64,000 bases of DNA, taken from NCBI RefSeq assembly GCF_017874715.1, contig NZ_JAGGLR010000004.1, positions 431,151 through 495,150 on the forward strand, written 5' to 3'. This DNA is from Streptomyces iranensis (GTDB lineage: Bacteria > Actinomycetota > Actinomycetes > Streptomycetales > Streptomycetaceae). Shown piece by piece: positions 37,499 through 48,303 of the stretch. A model generated the notes under the pieces. The model was given only the letters and a program-made list of their open reading frames with translations. It ran no database searches and was not told the origin of the DNA. A program made the translations under genes and the position numbers. Each line of letters begins with the position of its first letter. The first letter of the stretch is position 1.

Positions 37499-38788
37499 TT
37501 ACAGACGTCCTACACCTTCGGATGGTTGCATGATTCGGCCGTCGTCCGGATAGGGCGGAAATCTCCCGGCCAGATCCGCCACCTTTTCCCGTACCACGCC
37601 CTCGTCCCGCAACACGGTTCCCATGAGATTGGCTATGCGCTCCATTTCCGGGGCTCCCATTCCCTGGGTGGTCACCGCGGCGGTGCCAAGACGCAGCCCC
37701 TTGACGCATCCCCGGGGCTCGGTGGCGGACGCCAGCGCACAGGTGTCCAGGACGATCCCGGCGGCCGCGCAGCGGCCCTTCGCGGTGCGTCCGTCCAGGC
37801 CCAGCGGGGCCGGATCGGCGGTGATCATATGGGTGTCGGTGCCGCCCGTGGCGACCGCCAGACCCTCCCCGACCAGCGCGTCCGCCAGCACCCGGGCATT
37901 GGCCACCACCCGCCGCGCATAGGCGGTGAAGGCGGGCGACGCGGCCTCGCCGAACGCCACCGCCTTGGCCGCGACGGTGTGCATCTGGGCCCCGCCCTGG
38001 GTGAACGGGAACACCGCCCGGTCCACCCGCTCGGCGAGCTCCGCACCGCACAGCAGCATTCCGCCGCGCGGCCCGCGCAGCACCTTGTGTGTCGTTGCGC
38101 ACACCACGTCCGCGTACGGCACCGGGGACGGCGCCGCCTTTCCCGCGACCAGGCCGATCGCATGGGCGGCGTCGGCGATGAGATACGCGCCCACCTCGTC
38201 CGCGACGGCACGGAAGGCGGCGTAGTCCAGATGGCGGGGATAGGAGATCGACCCGCAGACGATCGCCTTCGGGCGATGGGCGTGGGCGAGCCCGCGCAGC
38301 TGCTCGTAGTCGATCAGACCGGTCGCCGGATCGACGCCGTAGCCGATGAAGTCGAACCAGCGCCCGGAGAAGTTGGCGGGTGAGCCATGGGTGAGATGGC
38401 CGCCGTGCGGCAGCGCCATCGCCAGCACCGTGTCCCCGGGCCGCAGCAGCGCGGCGTAGGCGGCCAGCACCGCGGAGGATCCCGAATGCGGCTGCACATT
38501 GGCGTGCTCGGCGCCGAACAGCGCCTTCGCCCGGTCCTGGGCCACCCGCTCGGCGATGTCCACGATCTCGCAGCCGCCGTGGTGGCGGGCGCCGGGATAG
38601 CCCTCGGCGTACTTGTTGGCCAGCGGTGAGGCGAGCGCCGCCAGCACGGCCGGCGAGACGTAGTTCTCGGCCGCGATCAGCTGGAGTCCGCCGGAGACGC
38701 GGTCGATCTCGCTCAGGATGATTCCCGCCAGCTCCGGGTCCTGGCGGGCGAGGCTCGCGAAATCGGGGCCCCAGGGGGTGACGGCCAT
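37499..38788 (-). CDS. glyA: Serine hydroxymethyltransferase
   Basis: 429 residues. PLP-binding residues are plain: K235 in ATTHKVLRGP, D206/H209 in IADAAHAIG, and the folate-side loop AENYVSP at 40-46. It interconverts serine and glycine with transfer of the C1 unit to tetrahydrofolate. The protein is shorter at the start than E. coli GlyA but complete. It lies between the wall-sugar transferase and a phosphatase-like gene. Streptomyces genomes usually have another copy elsewhere, so this may be the secondary one. Confidence 0.93.
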   Translation of the reverse strand: MAVTPWGPDFASLARQDPELAGIILSEIDRVSGGLQLIAAENYVSPAVLAALASPLANKYAEGYPGARHHGGCEIVDIAERVAQDRAKALFGAEHANVQPHSGSSAVLAAYAALLRPGDTVLAMALPHGGHLTHGSPANFSGRWFDFIGYGVDPATGLIDYEQLRGLAHAHRPKAIVCGSISYPRHLDYAAFRAVADEVGAYLIADAAHAIGLVAGKAAPSPVPYADVVCATTHKVLRGPRGGMLLCGAELAERVDRAVFPFTQGGAQMHTVAAKAVAFGEAASPAFTAYARRVVANARVLADALVGEGLAVATGGTDTHMITADPAPLGLDGRTAKGRCAAAGIVLDTCALASATEPRGCVKGLRLGTAAVTTQGMGAPEMERIANLMGTVLRDEGVVREKVADLAGRFPPYPDDGRIMQPSEGVGRL

Positions 38789-38926
38789 GGCGTGCTCACA
38801 GCCTTCGGAGGGGACAGCGGGTCGGCGCTTACGTGGTCACCCCCAATGTAGGCCTCGCGACGCCGCACGGCGCGCCGTGCGGCCCGTGCGGGCCCCTTAC
38901 GGCGCGCCCCCGGGCCCCCGAGGGGC

Positions 38927-39586
38927 CTACGCGGGGGCGGGAACCCCCGTCATCGCCGTGACGACCGGGTCCAGGGCCTGGTTGATCTCGTCCCCGATGG
39001 AGCGGAAGAAGGTGATCGGCGCCCCGTACGGATCGTGCACCTCGTCCGCGTCCTCGTTGGGCGCCAGCAGCCAGCCGCGCAGCGCGGCCGCCGCCTGCAC
39101 CAGGGCGCGGGCGCGCTCCACCACACCGCCCGCCTCCTCCGGGTCGGGCAGTGTCGCGGGGTCTATGGCCCGCACCAGCCGGGTGAACTCCTTGAGCGTG
39201 AAGGTGCGCAGCCCCGCCGAATGCCCCATCGAGATCACCTGCGCCCGGTGGTCGCGGGTGGCGGTCAGGACCAGGTCGGCGCGGATGACGTGCTCGTCCA
39301 GCAGCTCACGGCCGAGGAAGCCCGCCGGGTCGGCCCCGAAGTCGGTCAGGACCGTCGCGGCGTGCGCCTCCATGGGCGCGCCCTCATGGCCCCAGGTGCC
39401 GGCGGACTCCACGATCAGCCCGCGGGTGCGGACGCTTCCGAGGCGGTGGGCGAGGGCATGCCGGGTCAGCCGCTCGGTGATCGGCGAGCGGCACACATTG
39501 CCGGTGCTGACGTGGAGGATGCGGAAGGTGGCCTCGGCGTTCTTCTCACGGTGTTCCGCTATGCCACGCCCCTCAGGGGCTGTCAA
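38927..39586 (-). CDS. Low-molecular-weight tyrosine-phosphatase-family protein lacking the catalytic Cys
   Basis: 219 residues, longer than the classical 150. The P-loop reads VSTGNVCRSP: Arg33 and the general-acid DP (VHDPYG) are in place, but position 27, where the family has the nucleophilic Cys of CX5R, is Ser. The codon is AGC. Loss of this Cys is the standard way to inactivate these enzymes while keeping phosphotyrosine binding, so a pseudophosphatase or binding role is likely. It overlaps the downstream-side t6A synthase gene by ATGA (39583), so they are translationally coupled. Confidence 0.88.
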   Translation of the reverse strand: MTAPEGRGIAEHREKNAEATFRILHVSTGNVCRSPITERLTRHALAHRLGSVRTRGLIVESAGTWGHEGAPMEAHAATVLTDFGADPAGFLGRELLDEHVIRADLVLTATRDHRAQVISMGHSAGLRTFTLKEFTRLVRAIDPATLPDPEEAGGVVERARALVQAAAALRGWLLAPNEDADEVHDPYGAPITFFRSIGDEINQALDPVVTAMTGVPAPA

Positions 39587-40230
39587 TTGGCCACCTCGAG
39601 GTCGGGTACGACCTCCCGGAGCTGCTCGGCGGTGAGCGCGCCCGCCCGGAGCAGCACCGGCACCTTGCCGGTCACATCGACGATCGAGGAGGGCACGGCG
39701 GCCGGGGTCGGCCCGCCGTCGAGGTACACCGAGACGGAGTCCCCCAGCATGTCCTGGGCGGCGTCGCAGTCCTGCGGGGAGGGGTGGCCGGTCAGGTTGG
39801 CGCTGGAGACCGCCATCGGGCCGAAGTCCGTCAGCAGCTCGATCGCCACCGGGTGCAGCGGCATCCGTACCGCCACCGTGCCCCGGGTCTCCCCCAGGTC
39901 CCAGGTGAGCGACGGCTGGTGCCGGGCGACGAGGGTGAGCGCGCCGGGCCAGAAGGCGTCCACCAGCTCCCAGGCCATCTCGGAGAAGTCGGTGACCAGT
40001 CCGTGCAGGGTGTTCGGCGAGCCGACCAGCACCGGGGTGGGCATGTTGCGGCCGCGCCCCTTGGCCTCGAGCAGATCGCCGACCGCCTCGGCGTTGAAGG
40101 CGTCCGCGCCGATCCCGTAGACGGTGTCGGTGGGCAGCACGACCAGTTCGCCGCGGCGGACGGCGGAGGCGGCCTCGCGCAGGCCGGTCTTGCGGTCGGT
40201 GGCGTCCCCGCAGTCGTATCGCCGTGCCAT
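39583..40230 (-). CDS. L-threonylcarbamoyladenylate synthase (Sua5/YciO/TsaC family)
   Basis: 215 residues. The N-terminal motif LVVLPTDTVYGIGADAFN and the KxR-type region (EAKGRGRNMPTPVL) bind ATP and threonine; SSANLTGHPS is the second conserved block. The enzyme makes the activated intermediate for t6A37 modification of ANN-decoding tRNAs. It lies between prmC and the phosphatase-like gene in a minus-strand translation-related cluster. The ATG follows TACGAGGAGGTCCGTTA, a strong ribosome site. Confidence 0.94.
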   Translation of the reverse strand: MARRYDCGDATDRKTGLREAASAVRRGELVVLPTDTVYGIGADAFNAEAVGDLLEAKGRGRNMPTPVLVGSPNTLHGLVTDFSEMAWELVDAFWPGALTLVARHQPSLTWDLGETRGTVAVRMPLHPVAIELLTDFGPMAVSSANLTGHPSPQDCDAAQDMLGDSVSVYLDGGPTPAAVPSSIVDVTGKVPVLLRAGALTAEQLREVVPDLEVAN

Positions 40231-40276
40231 TAACGGACCTCCTCGTACGTGGCCAATGTGTGGTGCGGTGCCGCCG

Positions 40277-41122
40277 TCACGGCATGGCCTTCCGCGCGGT
40301 GGCGAACCGGGGCCGGTTGTTCAGGTCGGGGTGGTCGGCGGCGTCCGCCCAGCCACGCTCCTCGGTGAAGATCCACGGCACCTGGCCGCCCTGGGTGTCT
40401 GCGTGCTCGATGACCACCACGCCGCCTGGGCGCAGCAGCCGGTGGGCGGTGCGCTCCAGGCCACGGATGACATCGAGGCCGTCCTCACCGGAGAAGAGCG
40501 CGAGCTGGGGGTCGTGATCGCGGGCCTCCGGCGCCACGTACTCCCACTCGGTCAGCGGGATGTACGGCGGGTTGCTGATGACGAGGTCCACCTGCCCGTC
40601 GAGCTCGGGCAGGGCCGTCAACGCGTCCGCGTGATGGAGAACGACGCGGGACCCCTCGACGTTCTTGCGGGCCCAGCGCAGGGCGCCCTCGTCCAGCTCC
40701 ACGGCGTACACCCGGGAGCGCGGCACCTCCTGGGCGAGCGCGAGCGCGATGGCCCCGGAACCGGAGCACAGATCGACGATGAGCGGTTCGACGACGTCCA
40801 TGGCGCGCACCGCGTCTATCGCCCAGCCGACCACCGACTCGGTCTCCGGCCGGGGCACGAAGACCCCCGGGCCGACCTGGAGCTCGAGATAGCGGAAGAA
40901 GGCGCGGCCGGTGATGTGCTGAAGGGGCTCGCGGGCCTCGCGGCGGGCGACCGCCTCCCAGTAGCGGGCGTCGAAGTCGGCGTCGGGCACGCCGTGCAGC
41001 TCACCCCGCTTGACGCCGTGCACAAAGGCGGCGAGCTCCTCCGCGTCGAAGCGCGGTGAGGGCACGCCCGCGTCGGCCAGCCGCTGAGTGGCCTGCGCCA
41101 CCTCGGCGAGCAGCACGTTCAC
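40277..41122 (-). CDS. prmC: Release-factor glutamine N5-methyltransferase PrmC
   Basis: 281 residues. An N-terminal helical domain (about 1-80) recognises the release factor. The Rossmann methyltransferase domain has IVDLCSGSGAIALAL for AdoMet binding and the catalytic NPPY in DLVISNPPYIPL. It methylates the Gln of the GGQ motif in RF1/RF2, and it follows prfA, its substrate gene, by 54 bases, the classical arrangement. Confidence 0.96.
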   Translation of the reverse strand: MNVLLAEVAQATQRLADAGVPSPRFDAEELAAFVHGVKRGELHGVPDADFDARYWEAVARREAREPLQHITGRAFFRYLELQVGPGVFVPRPETESVVGWAIDAVRAMDVVEPLIVDLCSGSGAIALALAQEVPRSRVYAVELDEGALRWARKNVEGSRVVLHHADALTALPELDGQVDLVISNPPYIPLTEWEYVAPEARDHDPQLALFSGEDGLDVIRGLERTAHRLLRPGGVVVIEHADTQGGQVPWIFTEERGWADAADHPDLNNRPRFATARKAMP

Positions 41123-41176
41123 TGAATTCCTCCAGCCGGTCCGGACAAGGGCACGAAGCGTTGATCAGTGGGTGGC

Positions 41177-42247
41177 TCAGCCCGCGGCCGCCAACTTGGC
41201 GGCCGCGTCGGCGTCGACGCACGCCTGGATGACCGGATCGAGTTCACCGTCGAGCACCTGGTCCAAGTTGTACGCCTTGAAACCGACACGATGGTCCGAG
41301 ATCCGGTTTTCCGGGAAGTTGTAGGTACGGATGCGCTCGGACCGGTCGACGGTGCGGACCTGGCTGCGCCGCGCGTCCGACGCCTCCCGCTCGGCCTCCT
41401 CCTGGGCCGCGGCCAGCAGCCGCGAGCGCAGGATGCGCAGCGCCTGCTCCTTGTTCTGGAGCTGGCTCTTCTCGTTCTGGCAGGAGACGACGATGTTGGT
41501 GGGCAGGTGGGTGATGCGCACCGCGGAGTCGGTGGTGTTGACCGACTGGCCGCCGGGTCCGGAGGAGCGGTAGACGTCGATCCGCAGATCGTTGGGGCCG
41601 ATCTCGACCTCGACCTCCTCGGCCTCGGGCGTGACCAGCACACCGGCCGCGGAGGTGTGGATACGGCCCTGGGACTCGGTGGCGGGCACCCGCTGCACCC
41701 GGTGCACCCCGCCCTCGTACTTCAGCCGGGCCCAGACGCCCTGGCCGGGCTCGATGGTGCCCCTGGCCTTGACCGCGACCTGGACGTCCTTATAGCCGCC
41801 GAGGTCGGACTCATTGGCGTCGATGATCTCGGTCTTCCAGCCGATCCGCTCGGCGTACCGCAGATACATCCGCAGCAGGTCGCCGGCGAACAGTGCGGAC
41901 TCCTCGCCGCCCTCCCCGGCCTTGACCTCCAGGATGACGTCCTTGTCGTCGCTCGGGTCGCGGGGGACGAGCAGCAGCCGCAGCCGGTCGGTGAGCTGCT
42001 CGCGGCTCTGCTCCAGCTGCTTGGCCTCGTCCACGAAGTCGGGGTCGTCCTGGGCCAGCTCGCGGGCGGTCTCGATGTCGTCCCCGGCCCGCTTCCAGGC
42101 GCGATAGGCGGTGATCACCGGGGTCAGCTCGGCATAGCGCTTGTTGAGCCGCCGCGCCTCCCGCTGGTCGGCGTGGACCGCGGGGTCGGCGAGCCGCTTC
42201 TCAAGGTCGGCGTGTTCGCCGATGAGTTCCTCGACCGCCTCGAACAT
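41177..42247 (-). CDS. prfA: Peptide chain release factor 1
   Basis: 356 residues from ATG 42247 ([10 protein letters not shown]). The GGQ motif lies in [14 protein letters not shown]. The codon-recognition tripeptide is PAT (in RVPATESQG), which marks RF1 (UAA/UAG) rather than RF2. A false upstream extension over rpmE is rejected. An intrinsic terminator lies between rpmE and prfA, so prfA must have its own promoter or depend on read-through. Confidence 0.97.
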   Translation of the reverse strand: MFEAVEELIGEHADLEKRLADPAVHADQREARRLNKRYAELTPVITAYRAWKRAGDDIETARELAQDDPDFVDEAKQLEQSREQLTDRLRLLLVPRDPSDDKDVILEVKAGEGGEESALFAGDLLRMYLRYAERIGWKTEIIDANESDLGGYKDVQVAVKARGTIEPGQGVWARLKYEGGVHRVQRVPATESQGRIHTSAAGVLVTPEAEEVEVEIGPNDLRIDVYRSSGPGGQSVNTTDSAVRITHLPTNIVVSCQNEKSQLQNKEQALRILRSRLLAAAQEEAEREASDARRSQVRTVDRSERIRTYNFPENRISDHRVGFKAYNLDQVLDGELDPVIQACVDADAAAKLAAAG

Positions 42248-42315
42248 CGGAGGGCTCCCTGAATGGTCTGCGTGGTGGCGTTGCGGAAAGTGCCGGAGGG
42301 CCGGTGACGACAAAA

Positions 42316-42359
42316 CGCCGGTCCGGTCGCCCCAGGGAAGGGGCGACCGAAGACCGGCG
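42316..42359 (-). terminator. Intrinsic terminator after rpmE
   Basis: Inner stem CGGTCGCCCC (42324-42333) with GGGGCGACCG (42340-42349), outer stem CGCCGGTC (42316-42323) with GACCGGCG (42352-42359), loop AGGGAA. On the minus strand the stem is followed by TTTTGTCGTC, a real U tract, rare among the terminators in this window. Confidence 0.9.
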
Positions 42360-42371
42360 CCGTGCGGGTCG

Positions 42372-42596
42372 CTACTTCTTGGCGGACCCGGCGTTCTTGC
42401 CGAAGCGGGCCTCGAACCGCGCCACACGGCCACCGGTGTCGAGGATCTTCTGCTTGCCCGTGTAGAACGGGTGGCACTCGGAGCAGATGTCGGCGCGGAT
42501 GGCGCCGCCGCCCACGGTGCTACGGGTGGTGAAGGACGCGCCACAGGTGCAGCTGACCTGCGTCTCGACGTACTCCGGGTGGATCTCGCGCTTCAA
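42372..42596 (-). CDS. rpmE: Ribosomal protein L31 (zinc-binding form)
   Basis: 74 residues with four Cys ligands (C16, C18, C38, C41 in VSCTCGA and DICSECHPF), so it is the zinc-containing C+ paralogue, expected when zinc is sufficient. Start ATG follows CTAGGAGATTCCCTTG-like sequence with AGGAGA. It is encoded between the LCP gene and prfA. The zinc-free paralogue under Zur control should lie elsewhere. Confidence 0.97.
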   Translation of the reverse strand: MKREIHPEYVETQVSCTCGASFTTRSTVGGGAIRADICSECHPFYTGKQKILDTGGRVARFEARFGKNAGSAKK

Positions 42597-42704
42597 GGGA
42601 ATCTCCTAGGTTCGGGAGGGCACCGGGTCGACGGGCGGGTTGCCTGTCGTGAACCGGGACCGACGATCCAGTTTGCCAGTACTGGCCGCATCCCCCAAAA
42701 CCGG

Positions 42705-42735
42705 GGGGCGGGCCCGGATATTCCCGGCCCGCCCC
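42705..42735 (-). terminator. Hairpin after the LCP-family gene
   Basis: GGGGCGGGCC (42705-42714) pairs with GGCCCGCCCC (42726-42735) over an 11-base loop; on the minus strand it is followed by GGTTTTGGGGG. It sits 38 bases beyond the LCP stop and upstream of rpmE. Confidence 0.7.
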
Positions 42736-42772
42736 GGAGGCTGTCGGACGCCCTCGAATGGCCCTGGACGCC

Positions 42773-43897
42773 CTATTTGACGACCTTGCCCGCGCTGGTG
42801 GCGTCGCCCGCGGAGCCCTTGGTGGCGGAGGCGGGGACCGGCCGGTCATGGCGGAGCGCGGTCCATATCAGCTTGGCCTTGCGCTCCATGGGCAGCACCC
42901 GGGCCGGGTTCTGCGGGTCGTACTCGACGGGCAGCGTGGTCATCTTCATGTTGCCCGAGCCGATGCCCTTGAGGGATTCGGCGAAGCCCTTCAGCTTGCT
43001 CACCGAGGCCAGTTCGGAGTCGGTGGTGAGGGCCTTGGTGGAGGTGTCCGCGAGGTCGTAGAGCTTCTTCGGGTTGCCGAACACGTCCACGTGCTTGACC
43101 TGGTCGAGCAGCGCCTTGACGAACGCCTGCTGGAGCTTGATCCGGCCGAGGTCGCTGCCGTCGCCCACGCCGTGCCGGGTGCGCACCAGACCGAGCGACT
43201 GCTCCCCGTCCAGGGTGTGCGGGCCGGGCTCCAGGTCGAGGTGGCTCTTGGCGTCGTGGATCGGGGCGGTGGTGGTGATGTTGACGCCGCCGAGGTCGTC
43301 TATCAGCTGCTTGAAGCCGGAGAAGTCGACTTCGAGGAAGTGGTCCATGCGTATGCCCGTCATGGACTCGATGGTCTTGATGGTGCAGGCCGGGCCGCCG
43401 GCCTCGTAGGCGCTGTTGAACATGGCCGCCTGCACGGCGGGCGTCCGCTGCCCGCCCTTGGTGGTGCAGGACGGCCGTTCTATGAGGGTGTCGCGCGGGA
43501 TGCTGATGACACTGGCCTTCTTGTGGCCCTTGTAGACGTGGACGATCATCGCTGTGTCGGAGCGCGAGGTGCCCTCGTCCGTGCCGTACTTGGCGTTCTT
43601 GCCGGCCCGGGAGTCGGAGCCGAGGACGAGGATGTCCATCGAGCCGTTGTCCACGTTCTTGGGGCGGTCGGCGCCGAGGGCGGCGTTGACGTCGACGCCG
43701 GTGAGGTTCCCGTTCAGCTTGTAGTAGAGGTAGCCGAGTCCGGCACCACCGAGCACCAGCACGGCGGCCAGCGTCCACACCGTGTAGAGCACGGCTCTAC
43801 GGCGCGTGCTCGGCCGCTTACGACGGCGGCCCGCCGTCGCACCGCGTGCGCGGTGGCGGCCTGGGCTCACCGGTGCGTTGCTGCTGTCCTCGGCCAT
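42773..43897 (-). CDS. LytR-CpsA-Psr (LCP) family cell-wall glycopolymer ligase
   Basis: 374 residues. A basic cytoplasmic start (RRRKRPSTRRRAVL) and one membrane helix at about 30-55 precede the extracellular LCP domain. Typical pieces are MDILVLGSDSRAGKN, SDTAMIVHVYKGHKKASVISIPRDTLI and RTRHGVGDGSDLGRIKLQQ, holding the acidic and Arg residues that grip the lipid pyrophosphate. LCP enzymes attach wall teichoic acids or other polymers to peptidoglycan and so could finish products begun by the WecA-like enzyme at 36 kb. It lies between rho and rpmE. Confidence 0.94.
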   Translation of the reverse strand: MAEDSSNAPVSPGRHRARGATAGRRRKRPSTRRRAVLYTVWTLAAVLVLGGAGLGYLYYKLNGNLTGVDVNAALGADRPKNVDNGSMDILVLGSDSRAGKNAKYGTDEGTSRSDTAMIVHVYKGHKKASVISIPRDTLIERPSCTTKGGQRTPAVQAAMFNSAYEAGGPACTIKTIESMTGIRMDHFLEVDFSGFKQLIDDLGGVNITTTAPIHDAKSHLDLEPGPHTLDGEQSLGLVRTRHGVGDGSDLGRIKLQQAFVKALLDQVKHVDVFGNPKKLYDLADTSTKALTTDSELASVSKLKGFAESLKGIGSGNMKMTTLPVEYDPQNPARVLPMERKAKLIWTALRHDRPVPASATKGSAGDATSAGKVVK

Positions 43898-44252
43898 GTG
43901 CTCCTCAGTCCTCTATTGCTGCCCGAGTACCCCCTGCCGTCACGGTCAGGCGTGGCGTCGCGTTTCGCGGTGGAGTCAGCCTGTGTTCCGGCCCCGTGTT
44001 CCGACCTGACAGATGGAAGGCCGTCCGCCAGGGTTGCATATCTGCGATGGCCGGTTTTCGCGCGGGCAGCCGGGCGCACCGTTCGTCCCCTTCGTCCGCC
44101 TTACTGCTCTGACCTGCACTTTCGCGGGCGATAACATGATCAGAACCGGTCCGCGGCCTGGCTGGAAGATGTGGCTCACCTCTCATGGAACGCAGCGAGG
44201 CCCCCCGCGGTGCGGGGGGCCTCGGCCACGGAGCGTTCCGGCGGGTGTCCGG
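43898..44252. other. Intergenic region rho-LCP, no gene seen
   Basis: 355 bases. It holds the rho terminator at its right end and must contain the LCP promoter; no open frame in it has both a start site and plausible composition. Confidence 0.5.
44187..44239 (-). terminator. Terminator of rho
   Basis: Inner stem GAGGCCCCCCGC (44197-44208) with 44212-44223 over GGT, and an outer stem GGAACGC (44187) with GCGTTCC (44233). It begins 14 bases past the rho stop codon. Confidence 0.8.
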
Positions 44253-46379
<2,127 letters not shown>

Positions 46380-46780
46380 GAAGGGTCCTTCCCTGGAGCG
46401 GGCGTCGGCCTGTCTGGCTCGGCGACCGGTTGTGCTGTCCGGCTGTGGTCCTTCCGTTACGGACCGGGCCGGGGCGGTGGTCCGCCGGGTACGGCGGAGA
46501 GATCAGTTCATGGTTCCGACGCGGCGGAGGATTCACGAGAATCCGCCACGCCGATTCCGGAGCGTGCTCGATACTGCTCAGGCAGGCTGCTCAGGCAGTG
46601 TGGGAGGCTCCCGGAAGAAGGGTGGTCCCTGATGGGGACACTGAGCACCTCGCCTCCGAGTACATCCAAGAGGCTTCGAGTGCAGACTTGAGGTTAACAC
46701 TACCGGATCCAACAAACATTCCCCCTCTCCAAGACCGGCTATCGAGTTTTCCCGGCTCCGGGGCACCCCGGAGCGCGGTG
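46380..46780 (-). promoter_or_regulatory. Long leader/promoter region of rho
   Basis: 401 bases without a gene. Near its left end GGCGGAGGATTC and GAATCCGCC (about 46518-46545) can pair around ACGA, just upstream of the rho start, a possible attenuation structure. The right end contains the thrB terminator and an AT-rich run near 46690-46730 that is a likely promoter. Rho is autoregulated in other bacteria; that it is here is inference. Confidence 0.4.
46755..46774 (-). terminator. Hairpin after thrB
   Basis: GCTCCGGGG (46755-46763) pairs perfectly with CCCCGGAGC (46766-46774) with only CA between, six bases past the thrB stop. No U tract follows on the minus strand. Confidence 0.65.
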
Positions 46781-47695
46781 TCAGGTGAGCGGCAGGACGC
46801 TCGCCCCCCCGGCGTCGAGAGCCAGCCGGTTGGCCGCCCACCCCTCGCCCGCCAGTCGTGCGACCTTGTCGGCCGCACCGTCCTCGACCAGCGCGAGCAC
46901 CGTGGGGCCCGCGCCGGAGATGACCGCGGGGACGCCGTCCGCCCGCAGTCGGTTCACCAGGCTCACGCTCTCGGGCATCGCCGGAGCACGGTATTCCTGG
47001 TGCAGTCGGTCCTCCGTCGCGGCCAGCAGCAGCTCGGGACGCCTGGTCAGGGCCTCGACGAGCAGTGCGGCCCGGCCCGCGTTGACCGCGGCGTCCACAT
47101 GCGGGACGGTGCGCGGAAGCAGGCCGCGGGCGGTCTCGGTGAGCACCGCCCGGTCAGGGACGAAGACCACCGGAACGATGGAATCCGCAGGGTCCATCCT
47201 GATCGCCCGTGCGGACCCCGCGTCCGTCCAGGCCAGGGTGAAGCCGCCGAGCAGACAGGCGGCGACATTGTCGGGGTGGCCCTCGATCTCGGTGGCCAGC
47301 TCCAGCATCGCCGCGTCGTCGAGCCGCTCGGCGCCGCCTATGGTCACCGCGCGCGCGGCGACGATCCCGGCGCAGATGGCGGCGGAGGAGGAACCCAGGC
47401 CCCGGCCGTGCGGAATGCGGTTGGCGCAGACCAGCTCGAGGCCGCGGGGCTGTCCGCCCAGCAGGTCGAAGGCGGTGCGCAAGGAGCGTACGAGCAGATG
47501 TTTCTCGTCACGCGGGAGCGACTCCGCGCCTTCACCGGCGATGTCGACGTGGAGACCGGAGTCGGCCACCCGGACCACCACGTCGTCGTAGAGGCCCAGG
47601 GCCAGGCCGAGGGCGTCGAAGCCAGGACCGAGATTGGCGCTCGAGGCGGGGACGCGCACTCGGACGGCGGCGGCGCGGAACGCTGGACCGGCCAT
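46781..47695 (-). CDS. thrB: Homoserine kinase
   Basis: 304 residues from ATG 47695 (MAGPAFRAAAVRVRVPASSANLGPGFDALG). GHMP-kinase motifs: PASSANLGPGFD near the start and the phosphate-binding RGLGSSSAAICAG. It phosphorylates homoserine with ATP for threonine synthase. It is third in the hom-thrC-thrB gene order, but a 583-base gap separates it from thrC, so co-transcription is less certain. A longer frame upstream has no support. Confidence 0.95.
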   Translation of the reverse strand: MAGPAFRAAAVRVRVPASSANLGPGFDALGLALGLYDDVVVRVADSGLHVDIAGEGAESLPRDEKHLLVRSLRTAFDLLGGQPRGLELVCANRIPHGRGLGSSSAAICAGIVAARAVTIGGAERLDDAAMLELATEIEGHPDNVAACLLGGFTLAWTDAGSARAIRMDPADSIVPVVFVPDRAVLTETARGLLPRTVPHVDAAVNAGRAALLVEALTRRPELLLAATEDRLHQEYRAPAMPESVSLVNRLRADGVPAVISGAGPTVLALVEDGAADKVARLAGEGWAANRLALDAGGASVLPLT

Positions 47696-48278
47696 CGCTC
47701 GATGACTCTCCTTGTGGTTACGTGCGATTGCTCGAAGAGGTACGGAACACCGCGAGGGCCGTGACAAGTACGGCGACGCCGCGCAGAGGCGAGCGCTCTG
47801 CGTCGGGGCGGATTCAGTACAGCCTATCGAAGGAAGGTTCTGTGGCGACATAGGGCGCACGGGAGGCGCACGATGCGTGTCGCGCTCCCTGCCATCGCCC
47901 GCGACCACTCTACTGGAGCCCTCCGCGCGCCCTCGCGCCGCTCTGCCACCACTTGAGTGGACCTTTAGAAAGGCCGCGGAGGGGAGGACAGGGGTGTGCG
48001 CGGAGGGGACGACAGGGGTGCGTGCGGAGGCCCGGCGGGCCGCGCCGGACAGCTCGCCGAAACCCCCGTCACACCAGGTTCGTATCAGGTTCGCACCAGG
48101 CTCCGTCCCTGGTCAGAGCTGGGCCGTGCCGTATCGGAGCGGCCCAGCCCGACCCGGTCCGACCCAGCCCCGGCCCCGGCCCCGGCCCCGGCCCGAGGAG
48201 CATCGCGCCTTACCGGACCGGCCCGCTCCGGGTCGCGTCGCGCGGTGTCAGGCCGGCCCGAGCCGTACGGCCGCGGTG
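47696..48278. other. Repeat-rich spacer between thrC and thrB
   Basis: 583 bases with no convincing gene. It contains a 24-base tandem duplication (GCGGAGGGGA-GGACAGGGGTG at 47976, again at 48000), a CCCCGG simple repeat at about 48169-48198, and a 31-base tandem duplication that overlaps the thrC stop codon. A promoter for thrB would have to lie near its left end. Confidence 0.6.
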
Positions 48279-48303
48279 TCAGGCCAGCCCGAGCCGTACG
48301 GCC
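48242..48303. repeat. 31-base tandem duplication at the thrC 3' end
   Basis: The unit GCGGTGTCAGGCC(G/A)GCCCG...TACGGCC is present at 48242 and again at 48273 with one mismatch. The right copy contains the thrC stop codon and last codons (AAAVRLGLA), the left copy lies beyond it, so the duplication does not change the protein. Confidence 0.8.
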
